From: Oceanirhabdus sp. W0125-5
Lineage (GTDB): Bacteria; Bacillota; Clostridia; Clostridiales; Clostridiaceae
Assembly (NCBI RefSeq): GCF_027938815.1
Contig: NZ_CP115913.1
Span: forward strand, 1,150,001-1,214,000
Direction of reading: 5' to 3'
DNA length: 64,000 bases
In this document: positions 35,927 to 45,444 of the stretch, piece by piece
Layout: the number at the start of each line of letters is the position of its first letter
How positions within the stretch are numbered: the stretch's first letter is position 1
Position numbers and translations under genes: made by a program
Notes under the pieces: model-generated
The model's input: the letters and a program-made list of their open reading frames with translations, nothing else
What the model was told of the DNA's origin: nothing
The model's database searches: none

Positions 35927-37081
35927 ATGTTATTTTTAAAGAATGCAGAAATACATACAATGGCAGGAGAAGCTATTGATAAGGGACAGATTCTTATAGA
36001 AAATGGAAAAATTAAAGCTATAGGAAAAGATATTAAGTGCCCAGAGGGAGCTGAAGTTATCGATTGTGAAGGTGGATTTGTAATGCCTGGATTGATTGAT
36101 GCTCATAGCCATCTTGGTATGTGGGAAAATGCAATGGGGTTTGAAGGTAGTGATGGTAATGAAGCATATGATCCTGTAACGCCACATTTAAGAGCAATTG
36201 ATGCAATGAATCCTAAAGATGAGTTCTTCAAAGAGGCTTTAGAAGCAGGAGTTACAACAGTTGCTTCAGGTCCAGGTAGTGCTAATGTAATAGGGGGACA
36301 GTATGCGATTGTTAAAACTCATGGTGATAGAATTGATGATATGATAATCAACGAGAGTTTTGCTATGAAGTGTGCATTTGGTGAAAATCCTAAAAGATTC
36401 TATAATGCTCAGAAAAAATCACCAAGTACAAGAATGGCTATAGCGGCTATTTTAAGAGAAAACTTAGCTAAAGCAAAAGAATATGCTGCAAAGAAAGATA
36501 GAGCAAATGGTGATCCAGATAAGATGCCTGCTTTTGATATGAAGCTGGAGGCTCTTGAGAGAGTAATTAGAAAAGAGATACCTTTAAAATCACATGCACA
36601 TAGATCAGATGATATATTAACATCATTAAGAATTGCAAAGGAATTCGATGTGGATATCACATTAGATCACTGTACAGAGGGGCATTTGATTGTAGATTAT
36701 CTAAAAGAAGGATATCAGAAAGGAATAATAGTTGGACCAACTATGTCAAGTAGATCAAAGATTGAGCTTAAGAACTTAACATTTGAGACACCGGGAATAC
36801 TTTCTAATGCAGGAATCAAAATTGCAATAATGACAGACCATCCTGTTATTCCACAAGAATATTTAATGGTTTGTGCAGCTTTAGCTGCTAGAGCAGGCAT
36901 GAAAGAAGAAGATGCTTTAAAAGCAGTAACAATAAATGCAGCAGAAATCATTGGTATCGGTGACAGAGTGGGAAGCCTTGAAGAAGGTAAAGATGGAGAC
37001 GTTGTTGTTTACACAGGACACCCTTTTGATTTAAGAAGCCAAGTTAAGAATGTTATTATAGATGGAAAAGTGGTTAAATAA
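35927..37081 (+). CDS. Amidohydrolase (imidazolonepropionase-like)
   Basis: This is a 384-residue cytoplasmic metal-dependent hydrolase. It has the N-terminal small barrel, the metal motif GLIDAHSHLG (HxH), further ligands in LKSHAHRSDD and ITLDHCTEGH, and the aspartate in IAIMTDHPVIP. The substrate is not evident; related enzymes act on cyclic amides or dipeptides. AAAGGGGG precedes the ATG. A repeat fragment lies just after the stop codon. Confidence 0.88.
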   Translation: MLFLKNAEIHTMAGEAIDKGQILIENGKIKAIGKDIKCPEGAEVIDCEGGFVMPGLIDAHSHLGMWENAMGFEGSDGNEAYDPVTPHLRAIDAMNPKDEFFKEALEAGVTTVASGPGSANVIGGQYAIVKTHGDRIDDMIINESFAMKCAFGENPKRFYNAQKKSPSTRMAIAAILRENLAKAKEYAAKKDRANGDPDKMPAFDMKLEALERVIRKEIPLKSHAHRSDDILTSLRIAKEFDVDITLDHCTEGHLIVDYLKEGYQKGIIVGPTMSSRSKIELKNLTFETPGILSNAGIKIAIMTDHPVIPQEYLMVCAALAARAGMKEEDALKAVTINAAEIIGIGDRVGSLEEGKDGDVVVYTGHPFDLRSQVKNVIIDGKVVK

Positions 37082-37086
37082 ATAAT

Positions 37087-37136
37087 GTATAATTGAGAAT
37101 GGATAATGAAGGATGCTTCTGCCTGAGGGCAGAAGC
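37087..37136 (-). repeat. Heptad-arm element, short fragment
   Basis: Three units of different types (GTATAAT, TGAGAAT, GGATAAT) are followed by GAAGGATG and the hairpin GCTTCTGCC/GGCAGAAGC, corresponding to the right end of the element on the minus strand. It shows that unit types mix within one arm. Confidence 0.65.
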
Positions 37137-37244
37137 TTTATAGTTATAATAAATTATGGGATATATCTCTTTTTTAAGAAAATGTTGAAAAGTATATGCT
37201 TGTAGATACTAGGATTATGATAACATGCACACTTCATATTAAGT

Positions 37245-37919
37245 TTATTCAATTCCTTCTATCTCTAATTTTAATTTATTAAAATATTCTTCCATAAATT
37301 TAAGTCTTTTTTTGCCTATTTCTTTTGCTTTTTTTGTATATAATTTATCTGGAATTTTTTTGAACTTTAATTCATATTCAATAAAAGGTGTATGTTTTGA
37401 AACTTCTTTTAATCTTCCATTTTCAACAGTATTTGCTTTTAAATAATCTGTAAGTGGCTCGTCTGCAGATAATCTTTGTCCGAACTGTCCAGCTAACATA
37501 AAAGTACGAGCAATCCCGCTTGCACCAATAACATCAAGTTTATCTGAATCGAAAAGTATTTTTGCTTCTATAGTATTAGGCATATTTCCTGTTCTAAATC
37601 TGTGTGCAATAATACAGTGTTTTATCTTTTTAATTTTTTCTTCATCATATTCCAGTCCCCTTAATATATCTTCAGCCATTTCGCTGCCTAATACAGCGTG
37701 GTCAATTTCACCTGTTTCATTTTGACTTTCTTCAACTCTTGCAATATCATGCAATAATGCTGAAGGAATAAGAATTTCTAAATCTACATTGTTTTCATAT
37801 TTTGCAAGTAATAAGCAAAGATTATAAACCCTAAAAACGTGGTCTAAATTATGGGCAGAACAAGATAATTTAATCTTAACAATTTCTATGATTTTTTTAT
37901 ATTTTTTATCAATATTCAT
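37245..37919 (-). CDS. HD-domain phosphohydrolase
   Basis: This 224-residue cytoplasmic protein has a metal-binding HD domain: His in SAHNLDHVFRV, then LIPSALLHDIAR with the HD pair, and later HCIIAHRFR. Such small HD proteins hydrolyse phosphate esters of nucleotides; the substrate is unknown. The frame extends 22 codons further, but AAAGGGGG precedes the ATG at 37919. Confidence 0.85.
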   Translation of the reverse strand: MNIDKKYKKIIEIVKIKLSCSAHNLDHVFRVYNLCLLLAKYENNVDLEILIPSALLHDIARVEESQNETGEIDHAVLGSEMAEDILRGLEYDEEKIKKIKHCIIAHRFRTGNMPNTIEAKILFDSDKLDVIGASGIARTFMLAGQFGQRLSADEPLTDYLKANTVENGRLKEVSKHTPFIEYELKFKKIPDKLYTKKAKEIGKKRLKFMEEYFNKLKLEIEGIE

Positions 37920-38150
37920 TAATATTCCCCCTTTTATAATAGTAAATCTATAATATATAATAGCGAATATATGTTCTTTTGTCAAAATATTCTTATTTTG
38001 ATTTCTAATATATGTGTATTATTTACACTGTTCTCTAGAATAAAAAGTTCAAAAAGGATATAATTTAATATGGTATATAAAGCTTATTAAAGTAATTTGA
38101 TATAAAAAATCGTAATAGAGAAACATTATGACATCAAACATAACTGAACA
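37920..38150. other. Divergent intergenic region
   Basis: No gene is visible. Bases 38110-38150 (TAATAGAGAAACATTATGAC up to TAACTGAACA) match, in reverse complement, the sequence to the right of the repeat at 51942-52177. The shared unit therefore extends past the heptad arm. Confidence 0.5.
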
Positions 38151-38385
38151 GTTGAAAATGGAAAGTGGAAAACGATGGAGGTTTTGCTCTGCAAAACTAC
38201 ATATTATTGGTCTTTAGAAGAATAGGGGTTTGCTGATTTTATCTTTAGATAAAATATTGTAATTTAGAATACAAGGTTTCATCCAGATTAAACGAGTAAA
38301 CTATTCTTGTCCGAAGAACAATATGATTAAAATTTCTCGAAGAGAAATATCCTACGTTTTCAACTTTCAATTTTCCACTTTCAAC
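38151..38385 (-). repeat. Heptad-arm element, complete copy, inverted
   Basis: The arms are GTTGAAA, ATGGAAA, GTGGAAA on one side and GTTGAAA, GTGGAAA, ATTGAAA, GTTGAAA on the other, exactly the arms of the copy at 51942. The last hairpin is GTTTTGC/GCAAAAC instead of GTTTCTGC/GCAGAAAC. It lies between divergent genes, close to the helicase start. Confidence 0.85.
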
Positions 38386-38454
38386 TTGCTTTTTAAAGCG
38401 CAATGGTTTCTTATTACGTATTACCATTAAGTGAAATTGGGGTAGTTGAATGTT

Positions 38455-40833
38455 ATGAAAAATATGATAAAAATTTCAGTTAGGAACTTAGTTGAATTTG
38501 TTATGTCCTCAGGAGATTTGGATATGGTACGAATGAGCAATGCCAGAGCTGTTGAAGGTACTAGAATTCATAAACTTGTTCAGAGTAGTAGTGGAGATAA
38601 TTATGATTCTGAGGTAATGTTAAAGTATGTTTATGAAGGAGATGAAATTGAACTAGAAGTTAGTGGTAGAGCTGATGGTATTATAAGAGACGGGGATAAG
38701 TGCACTATTGACGAGATTAAATCAACTACAAAACCCTTAAAGGAAATTACAGAGGATATGAACCCATTACATTGGGCTCAGGCTAAAGGGTATGGTTTTA
38801 TTTTTGCACTTAAGAATGAAATTGAAACAATAGATATACAGCTTACATATTATCAATTAGACGAAGATAAAATAATAAGATTTAAAAAGAGTTTTTCTAT
38901 AGATGAACTGAAAAATGATTTTATTGGACTAATTGAAGAATATTTAGGTTGGGCTGAAAAAATAGATAAGTGGATAAAGTTACGTAATAAAACTATAGAA
39001 GAGTTACAATTTCCATATGGTGATTTTAGAAAAGGTCAGAGAAAATTGGCTGTGAGTGTTTACACTGCATTGAAAGAAAAAGAGAAACTGTTCTTAAAAG
39101 CACCTACGGGAATTGGAAAAACTCTAGGAACTGCCTTTCCTACTCTAAAATATATGGGGGAAGAAGGGTTAGAAAAAATCTTTTATCTTACAGCTAAAAC
39201 AATAACTAGAACTGCAGCTGAAGATGCATTTCATAAGATGAGAGGTGGGGGACTTAGGTTAAAAACCCTCACTATTACTGCAAAAGATAAGATATGTATT
39301 GATAATACAAAAAAATGTGATCCTGAAGAGTGTGAGTATGCTAAAGGTTTCTTTGATAAACTAAAGCCTGCAATAAAGGATATATTCACTAATGAGGATT
39401 GTTTTGATAGAGATAGGATTCTAGAGTATAGTGAAAAACATAAACTCTGTCCATTTGAATTTTCTTTATGCTTATCTGAGTGGAGTGATGTGATTATATG
39501 TGATTATAATTATGCTTATGATCCAAGGGTATTTTTGAGAAGGTTTTTTGGAGAGAGTAAAAAAAATTATGCTGTTCTAGTTGATGAAGCTCATAACTTG
39601 GTGGATAGAGCTAGAGAAATGTATTCAGCAGAGATATATAAGCAGCCTATTTTAGAGATTAGAAAAAAAATAAATGATGATTTTCCTAATGTAGTTAAAG
39701 CCTTAAATAGGATAAATAGATTTATGATAGAAGCTAGAAAAGAATGTGAAGAAGCAGATGGAGTAGTGTTAAAAAAGGAAGCTCCTGATATGCTATATCC
39801 ATACTTAACTAGATTTATAGATCAAAGTGAAGATATCTTAGAAAATGGAGCCAATAAGGAATATTTTGATGAATTTATGGAGTTTTATTTTAAAGCTGTA
39901 GGGATGGTAAGAACTTGGGAGTTTTATGATGGAAACTATGTAACTTATTATGAAAAAATGGGACAGGATATTAAGATAAAATTATTTTGCCTTGATCCAT
40001 CAAAGGTATTACAGGATAAGATGAAGATGGTGAGAAGTACAATTTTATTTTCTGCTACATTGATACCATTGGATTATTACATGAAGTTATTAGGAGGGAA
40101 CGAGGAATCATTAAGATTATCACTTGAATCTCCTTTTGATCAGAAAAATTTATGTTTATTAGTTAATGATAAAATTTCAACTAAATATAGAGCAAGAGAG
40201 AAGACTATACTACAGTTATGTAATGTAATAATGAATGTGGTTTTAAGTAAAAAGGGCAATTATATGATATTTTTCCCTTCATATAAATATATGAATGATG
40301 CCTTAGAGATATTAAATATGGCTGGTTTCAATCATAAGGTTGATGTAATTGTTCAAGATATAAGTATGAATGAAATAGAGAGAGAAGAGTTTCTTAAAGA
40401 GTTTGATAAAGAAAGAGAGTGTTCCATGGCAGCTTTTACTGTTATGGGAGGAATCTTTGGAGAAGGAATAGATTTAACAGGAGATAGATTGACAGGAGCA
40501 ATTATTGTGGGGGTAGGATTACCACAAATTTGCTTTGAGAGAGATATTATTAAGCAACATTTTAATGATAAAGGGAAAAATGGTTTTAATTATTCTTATG
40601 TTTACCCAGGTATGAATAGGGTATTACAAGCTGCAGGAAGAGTGATAAGAACAGAAGAAGATAGGGGAGTAGTTCTTTTGATAGATGAAAGATTTTCTTA
40701 TGGTGGATATAAAGGGTTATTTCCTGAAGAATGGAGTCATTATCATAGAATTGCTGATAAAGATGACCTTGAAGATGAATTGAGTGTATTTTGGAATAAT
40801 AATTGTAAAAATTCCATTGATTTAAAAGATTAA
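38455..40833 (+). CDS. PD-(D/E)XK nuclease / XPD-DinG-like Fe-S helicase fusion
   Basis: This is a DNA helicase of about 792 residues. The first 150 residues look like a RecB/Cas4-type nuclease (EGTRIHKLVQ, SGRADGI, CTIDEIKST, HWAQAKGYG). A superfamily 2 XPD/DinG helicase follows: Walker A APTGIGKT, a cysteine-rich Fe-S insert (CIDNTKKCDPEEC to KLCPFEF), VLVDEAHNL (DEAH) and the late QAAGRVIR motif. Starts at TTG 38446, ATG 38455 or ATG 38464 are possible after TTGGGG. It is likely a repair helicase-nuclease. Confidence 0.88.
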   Translation: MKNMIKISVRNLVEFVMSSGDLDMVRMSNARAVEGTRIHKLVQSSSGDNYDSEVMLKYVYEGDEIELEVSGRADGIIRDGDKCTIDEIKSTTKPLKEITEDMNPLHWAQAKGYGFIFALKNEIETIDIQLTYYQLDEDKIIRFKKSFSIDELKNDFIGLIEEYLGWAEKIDKWIKLRNKTIEELQFPYGDFRKGQRKLAVSVYTALKEKEKLFLKAPTGIGKTLGTAFPTLKYMGEEGLEKIFYLTAKTITRTAAEDAFHKMRGGGLRLKTLTITAKDKICIDNTKKCDPEECEYAKGFFDKLKPAIKDIFTNEDCFDRDRILEYSEKHKLCPFEFSLCLSEWSDVIICDYNYAYDPRVFLRRFFGESKKNYAVLVDEAHNLVDRAREMYSAEIYKQPILEIRKKINDDFPNVVKALNRINRFMIEARKECEEADGVVLKKEAPDMLYPYLTRFIDQSEDILENGANKEYFDEFMEFYFKAVGMVRTWEFYDGNYVTYYEKMGQDIKIKLFCLDPSKVLQDKMKMVRSTILFSATLIPLDYYMKLLGGNEESLRLSLESPFDQKNLCLLVNDKISTKYRAREKTILQLCNVIMNVVLSKKGNYMIFFPSYKYMNDALEILNMAGFNHKVDVIVQDISMNEIEREEFLKEFDKERECSMAAFTVMGGIFGEGIDLTGDRLTGAIIVGVGLPQICFERDIIKQHFNDKGKNGFNYSYVYPGMNRVLQAAGRVIRTEEDRGVVLLIDERFSYGGYKGLFPEEWSHYHRIADKDDLEDELSVFWNNNCKNSIDLKD

Positions 40834-40847
40834 TATTGTTAAACTAG

Positions 40848-40879
40848 TGTGATGGGATTTTCCCATTATGCTTTTTTTT
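40848..40879 (+). terminator. Terminator after the helicase
   Basis: GTGATGGGA-TTT-TCCCATTATGC is followed by a run of eight T. Confidence 0.8.
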
Positions 40880-40954
40880 GGAGAAAATAACCTCTGGGGA
40901 CATAATCACTGGGAAATTACCCTAGGTATAAAAAAATTAAAAATGGAGGCGCTT

Positions 40955-41881
40955 ATGGACAATATATTTAAGAATAAGAAGCTAGTACCAGTATTAGCTT
41001 TGATAGCATGCGTTTTATGGGGAAGTGCTTTCCCAGTATTAAAGATAAGTTATGGTGAGTTGAACATGACTCCCATGGATTACAATAGTAAGATTGTATT
41101 TGCTGGTATGAGATTCTTATTGGCTTCAGTAATGTTATGTATAATGACTATATTCATATTTAAGAAAAGTATAAAGATAAAAATTAAAGATTTAGGATAT
41201 TTATTTTTACTAGGGTTATTACAGACTTCATTGCAATATTTCTTCTTTTATAATGGTCTTGCCAATACAAGTGGAATGAAAGGTGCCATACTATCTTCAT
41301 CAGGTACATTTATTGTGGTTATAATGGCTCATTTTATTTATAAGAATGATAAACTTACTAGTGAAAAAATCATAGGTTTGATCACTGGACTTCTTGGAAT
41401 AATCTTAGTAAATTGGGGAAAAGATTTGAATTTTGATTTTAAATTCAATGGAGAAGGATTCCTTATAATTGCTGCATTTGTAAGTTCGTTAGGAACTTTT
41501 TTAGCTAAGAAACTATCTTCAGAATTACATCCATTTGTGGTAACATCATGGCAAATGTTTTTAGGAGCTACAATGTTATTAATATATGGATTACCTAAGA
41601 TGGAAGAAGGGTCTTTAAAATTTACGCCTTTTGCAACAGGGTTACTCATATATGCTGCAGTACTTTCAGCCATAGCTTTTGCTATTTGGTATTCATTATT
41701 GAAATATAATAAGGCTGGAGAGGTTTCAATGTATAAGTTCATGATTCCTGTATCAGGAAGTATACTTTCTATATTGTTTTTAAGGGAAAATAATATAACT
41801 TTAAATGTAATATTTGCATTGTTGCTAGTTGCATTAGGAATAATATTGATAAATAAGAAACCTATAAGTAGAAAAAAATAG
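40955..41881 (+). CDS. EamA/DMT-family transporter
   Basis: This 308-residue membrane protein has ten spans in two EamA repeats (ALIACVLWGSAFPVLK starts the first). It is a metabolite exporter of unknown substrate. The longest frame begins at 40868 inside the preceding terminator region; GGAGG at 40945-40949 puts the start at ATG 40955. Confidence 0.9.
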   Translation: MDNIFKNKKLVPVLALIACVLWGSAFPVLKISYGELNMTPMDYNSKIVFAGMRFLLASVMLCIMTIFIFKKSIKIKIKDLGYLFLLGLLQTSLQYFFFYNGLANTSGMKGAILSSSGTFIVVIMAHFIYKNDKLTSEKIIGLITGLLGIILVNWGKDLNFDFKFNGEGFLIIAAFVSSLGTFLAKKLSSELHPFVVTSWQMFLGATMLLIYGLPKMEEGSLKFTPFATGLLIYAAVLSAIAFAIWYSLLKYNKAGEVSMYKFMIPVSGSILSILFLRENNITLNVIFALLLVALGIILINKKPISRKK

Positions 41882-42004
41882 AAAATAATTTAAAAAAAAG
41901 TAACAAATTAAATATGTTGTACTAAATGATGAAAAATGTTAAAATATCAGAGTTATATGACATAAAAAGACAAATTGTGAATTTATTTAATTGAGGTGAA
42001 AAGT

Positions 42005-42895
42005 ATGGATAAATTGAAATGTAATAAAGAATTAAAAGATTATCTATTAATATTAATAGGTACAACTATTTTAGCGTTAGGTATTAATTTATTTCTTGCT
42101 CCTTCCACATTAGTAACTGGAGGAGTAACTGGTATAGCAATAATGGTGGAGTATTTAAGTGAAACATATCTAAATATGACTATACCAATTTGGTTAACTA
42201 ACTTTGCAATTAATATACCATTATTTGCGATAGCTATTAAACAAAGAGGAATTTCATTCGGAAAGAAATCATTGTTTTCAGCAATCTATTTAAGTTTCGC
42301 ACTTTGGTATACAGGCTTTATTCCGAATCCTTTTGCAGCTGAAAGTGATTTGTTGTTAGCTGCAATATTTGGTGGTGCGCTCATAGGAGTAGGCTTAGGG
42401 TTTGTTCTTAGAGCCTCAGCTACAACTGGTGGTACTGACATGCTAGCAACGATAATAAAATATAAGCATAATAAATTTCCAATATCAAAGTTAATAATGT
42501 TGGTAGATTCCACTATAATTATTATGGGGTTTTTCGCATTTGGAGCAAGAAAAGCAATGTATGCAGTTATATGCGTATATGTAATTTCAAAAGTAGTAAA
42601 TAGCTTATTAGAAGGTATGCATTTTGCTATTGCAGCGTTTATTATATCAGATAAGAGTGATGAAATTGCAAAGGAACTTATTCAAAACATAAAAAGAGGA
42701 GCAACTGGTATAAAAGCAAAAGGTATGTATACAAAGAAAGATAAAGATATGTTATTTGTTGTAGTATCGAAAAAAGAGATACATTCTGTTAGACAAGTCG
42801 TTAAAAATATTGACGAAAAAGCCTTTATTACAATTACAGATGTTAGGGAAGTTTTAGGAGAAGGATTTATAGAAGATACAAATGTACTAGTTTAA
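42005..42895 (+). CDS. YitT-family membrane protein (DUF161 + DUF2179)
   Basis: This 296-residue protein has five or six spans (LLILIGTTILALGINLFLAP, TGGVTGIAIM) and a soluble C-terminal DUF2179 domain (IKAKGMYTKKDKDMLFVVVSKKE). The function of YitT proteins is unknown. The frame opens with a GTG overlapping the GAGGTG site; the start is ATG 42005. Confidence 0.9.
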   Translation: MDKLKCNKELKDYLLILIGTTILALGINLFLAPSTLVTGGVTGIAIMVEYLSETYLNMTIPIWLTNFAINIPLFAIAIKQRGISFGKKSLFSAIYLSFALWYTGFIPNPFAAESDLLLAAIFGGALIGVGLGFVLRASATTGGTDMLATIIKYKHNKFPISKLIMLVDSTIIIMGFFAFGARKAMYAVICVYVISKVVNSLLEGMHFAIAAFIISDKSDEIAKELIQNIKRGATGIKAKGMYTKKDKDMLFVVVSKKEIHSVRQVVKNIDEKAFITITDVREVLGEGFIEDTNVLV

Positions 42896-42923
42896 TATAA
42901 TTAAAAATCAATAAAAAACAGAG

Positions 42924-42953
42924 AAAATGTAAAGCAAAGCTTTACATTTTTTT
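42924..42953 (+). terminator. Terminator after the yitT-like gene
   Basis: AAATGTAAAG-CAAAG-CTTTACATTT is followed by TTTT. Confidence 0.85.
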
Positions 42954-43093
42954 GATATATTTCTTATAAGAACAACATATAATGGTATTTACTATTAGAG
43001 CGAAGTGTTGTATTATATCTTTGGGATATATGGTAGATATATGCATATATGTGCATATTAACTGTAAGAAATGTTGAAAAAAGTGGGGTTGAA

Positions 43094-45061
43094 ATGAGTA
43101 TTAATTTGAAGGAGTTTTTGTTTTTAAACAGTGAAGATATTTATAAAAATATTACAAATCAATGGGCAAAAGATAAGGAATTAAAATTACATATTGAAGA
43201 AGTTCTTGAGAAAATAAATACGGATATAGAAATGAATGTGTTTTTAGAAATTATACTTGATAGTTTTCATAAAAGGTTATTTAATTTTAAAAATGAATAC
43301 CAAAATGAAATTACTTATAAAGAATTTATTTTTGCATTTAAATGTTTTAAAAAAGAGGCTTTTAAAATTATAGAAAAGAATGAAATTAATTTAGAAGAAA
43401 AAATTAAATTAATTATGGATTTTAATGAATTAGCTGATAATTTAGAATTGCTTATGATAAAAAAATTCCATGATGGTAAAACGGCATATTTGAATTTTGA
43501 AACTCTAACTAAAATAAGCAATGCTAGTGTGATTATTTTTTTGAATGATAAAATTGTTTATGCTAATGAGGTTGCTAGTAAAATATTTGAGTATACAAAA
43601 AATGAGTTAGAAAGTAACAAACTTCATGAGGTATTCAAAATAATTAATAAGATAGAGGCACCTAAAGATGATTTTTTTGAAGAGGTATTTGAAGTAAAAG
43701 TTAATAACCAAGATGAAGAAAGTGAAAAATGGATAGAATTTAGAACTGGTAAAATTGAGTTTGAAAAGTTTAATATAAAAATTGCCATTGGGCAAGATGT
43801 ATCATCAAGAAAAGTAATCGAACAAAGGTTGAAAGAAAGTGAAGAACGATACAAGATATTATTTGAGGTTATGCCAGATCCATTATATGCTTATGGGGAC
43901 GAGGGAATAGTATTCGCTAATAATGCAGCTTTAAGAATGTTTGGATATAACAGTTTAGAAGAAATAAAAAATAAAAACTTAAATGAATTATGGTCAATAT
44001 TACCTGAGTATCAAAGTAAATATCAGCAACAGATGGACAAGTTGAAGAGGACAGGCAAAATCTCAGGGGTAGAGAAAAAATGTATACGAAAGATTGACAA
44101 TAAATTATTAGAAATAGAAACAACAGCTGTCTCATACTTTATTGGGGGAGAAAAATTTGTAATAAACATAAGTAGAGATATTGAGGAAAGAAATAAAGTA
44201 AGATTTCTTAAAGAGGGAGTTAGAGAAAAAACTGTTAAATTAATAGAAGCTAAAAAATATGATGAATTAAAGAATGAATTTTTAGCAAATATATCTCACG
44301 AATTTAGAACACCAATAAATATAATAATGGCTGCAATGAAACTAGTAGAAACATTGGCTAATCAAGATAATTTGAATAAAGATGATTTAAAAAGATATAC
44401 ATATTTATCTAAACAGAACTGTTATAGATTAATTAAGTTGGTAGATAATATTATAGATATGACTAAAATAGATGCAGGTCATATGATATTAGATTTGAAA
44501 AAAGGTAATATAGTTGAATTTATTGAGGATGTTACAATATCCGTTAGAGAGTATATTGCTAGTAAGAATTTGAAATTAATATTTGATACTAATGTAGAAG
44601 AGAGAATTATGATTTTTGACATGAGTATTGTGGAAAGAATAATATTAAATTTATTATCTAATGCAGCTAAATACACAAATCCAGATGGGCAGATTAACGT
44701 AAATATAATTGATACAAACAATAAAATCATTATAGAAGTTGAAGATAATGGAATAGGAATACCAAAGGATAAACAAAAGATTATATTTGAGAGATTTGCA
44801 CAAGTAGATAAAACATTAACAAGAAACAAGGATGGTAGTGGAATTGGACTATCCCTTGTGAGAGAATTAGTAGAACTTCACAAAGGAAAAATTGATCTTA
44901 TAAGTGAAGAAGGGATTGGAACAAAATTTATTATAGAATTACCTGTTGACGATAAAGAATTAAATGATATATTTGATAACACATCATACTTAAATAGAGC
45001 TTCAAGAAGTTTAATTGAATCTATTGATATACAATTTTCAGATATTTATGCACAATGGTAA
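43094..45061 (+). CDS. PAS-domain sensor histidine kinase, orphan
   Basis: This 655-residue soluble kinase has a helical N-terminal region (about 1-130), two PAS domains (TKISNASVIIFLNDKIVYAN and ILFEVMPDPLYAYGDEGIVFAN), a HisKA box with the phospho-acceptor His in NISHEFRTP, and an HATPase with NLLSNAAKYTN, VEDNGIGIP and GSGIGLSLV. There is no membrane span and no adjacent response regulator. In clostridia such orphan kinases can feed Spo0A, which is inference here. The start at ATG 43094 follows TGGGG. Confidence 0.92.
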   Translation: MSINLKEFLFLNSEDIYKNITNQWAKDKELKLHIEEVLEKINTDIEMNVFLEIILDSFHKRLFNFKNEYQNEITYKEFIFAFKCFKKEAFKIIEKNEINLEEKIKLIMDFNELADNLELLMIKKFHDGKTAYLNFETLTKISNASVIIFLNDKIVYANEVASKIFEYTKNELESNKLHEVFKIINKIEAPKDDFFEEVFEVKVNNQDEESEKWIEFRTGKIEFEKFNIKIAIGQDVSSRKVIEQRLKESEERYKILFEVMPDPLYAYGDEGIVFANNAALRMFGYNSLEEIKNKNLNELWSILPEYQSKYQQQMDKLKRTGKISGVEKKCIRKIDNKLLEIETTAVSYFIGGEKFVINISRDIEERNKVRFLKEGVREKTVKLIEAKKYDELKNEFLANISHEFRTPINIIMAAMKLVETLANQDNLNKDDLKRYTYLSKQNCYRLIKLVDNIIDMTKIDAGHMILDLKKGNIVEFIEDVTISVREYIASKNLKLIFDTNVEERIMIFDMSIVERIILNLLSNAAKYTNPDGQINVNIIDTNNKIIIEVEDNGIGIPKDKQKIIFERFAQVDKTLTRNKDGSGIGLSLVRELVELHKGKIDLISEEGIGTKFIIELPVDDKELNDIFDNTSYLNRASRSLIESIDIQFSDIYAQW

Positions 45062-45084
45062 TACAAACGCTTTGCTAAGTTGAG

Positions 45085-45317
45085 AACTGAAAGTTGAAAG
45101 TGGAAAACGATGGATGTTTCTGACTGACGTCAGAAACTAAATTTTATTGTTTTTAACATAATAGGATTTTACTTATTTTAGATAAAATATTGCATTTTAG
45201 TACAATGTTTCATTTAAAATGAAACGAGTAGGTAGCTATTGTTCAAAGAAGAATATAATTTAAATTTCACAGAGTGAAATGTCAATCGTTTTCCACTTTC
45301 AATTTTTAACTTTCAAC
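45085..45317 (-). repeat. Heptad-arm element, complete copy, inverted
   Basis: The arms carry GTTGAAA and GTGGAAA units on both sides. Its end hairpin is GTTTCTGAC/GTCAGAAAC and its other end hairpin TTTCACAGAGTGAAA, both compensated relative to the common forms. It lies between the kinase and spmA. Confidence 0.85.
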
Positions 45318-45444
45318 TATGTTTTAAAACTTTCATAACTTTAGATTTCATATTTCATATGAAGAGTGTATTTTGTATATAAAATTTATAGATAAGGGTA
45401 TAGTTGGGGTGCTTGTCTCATAAATTAAGTTATAAACAATCTAC

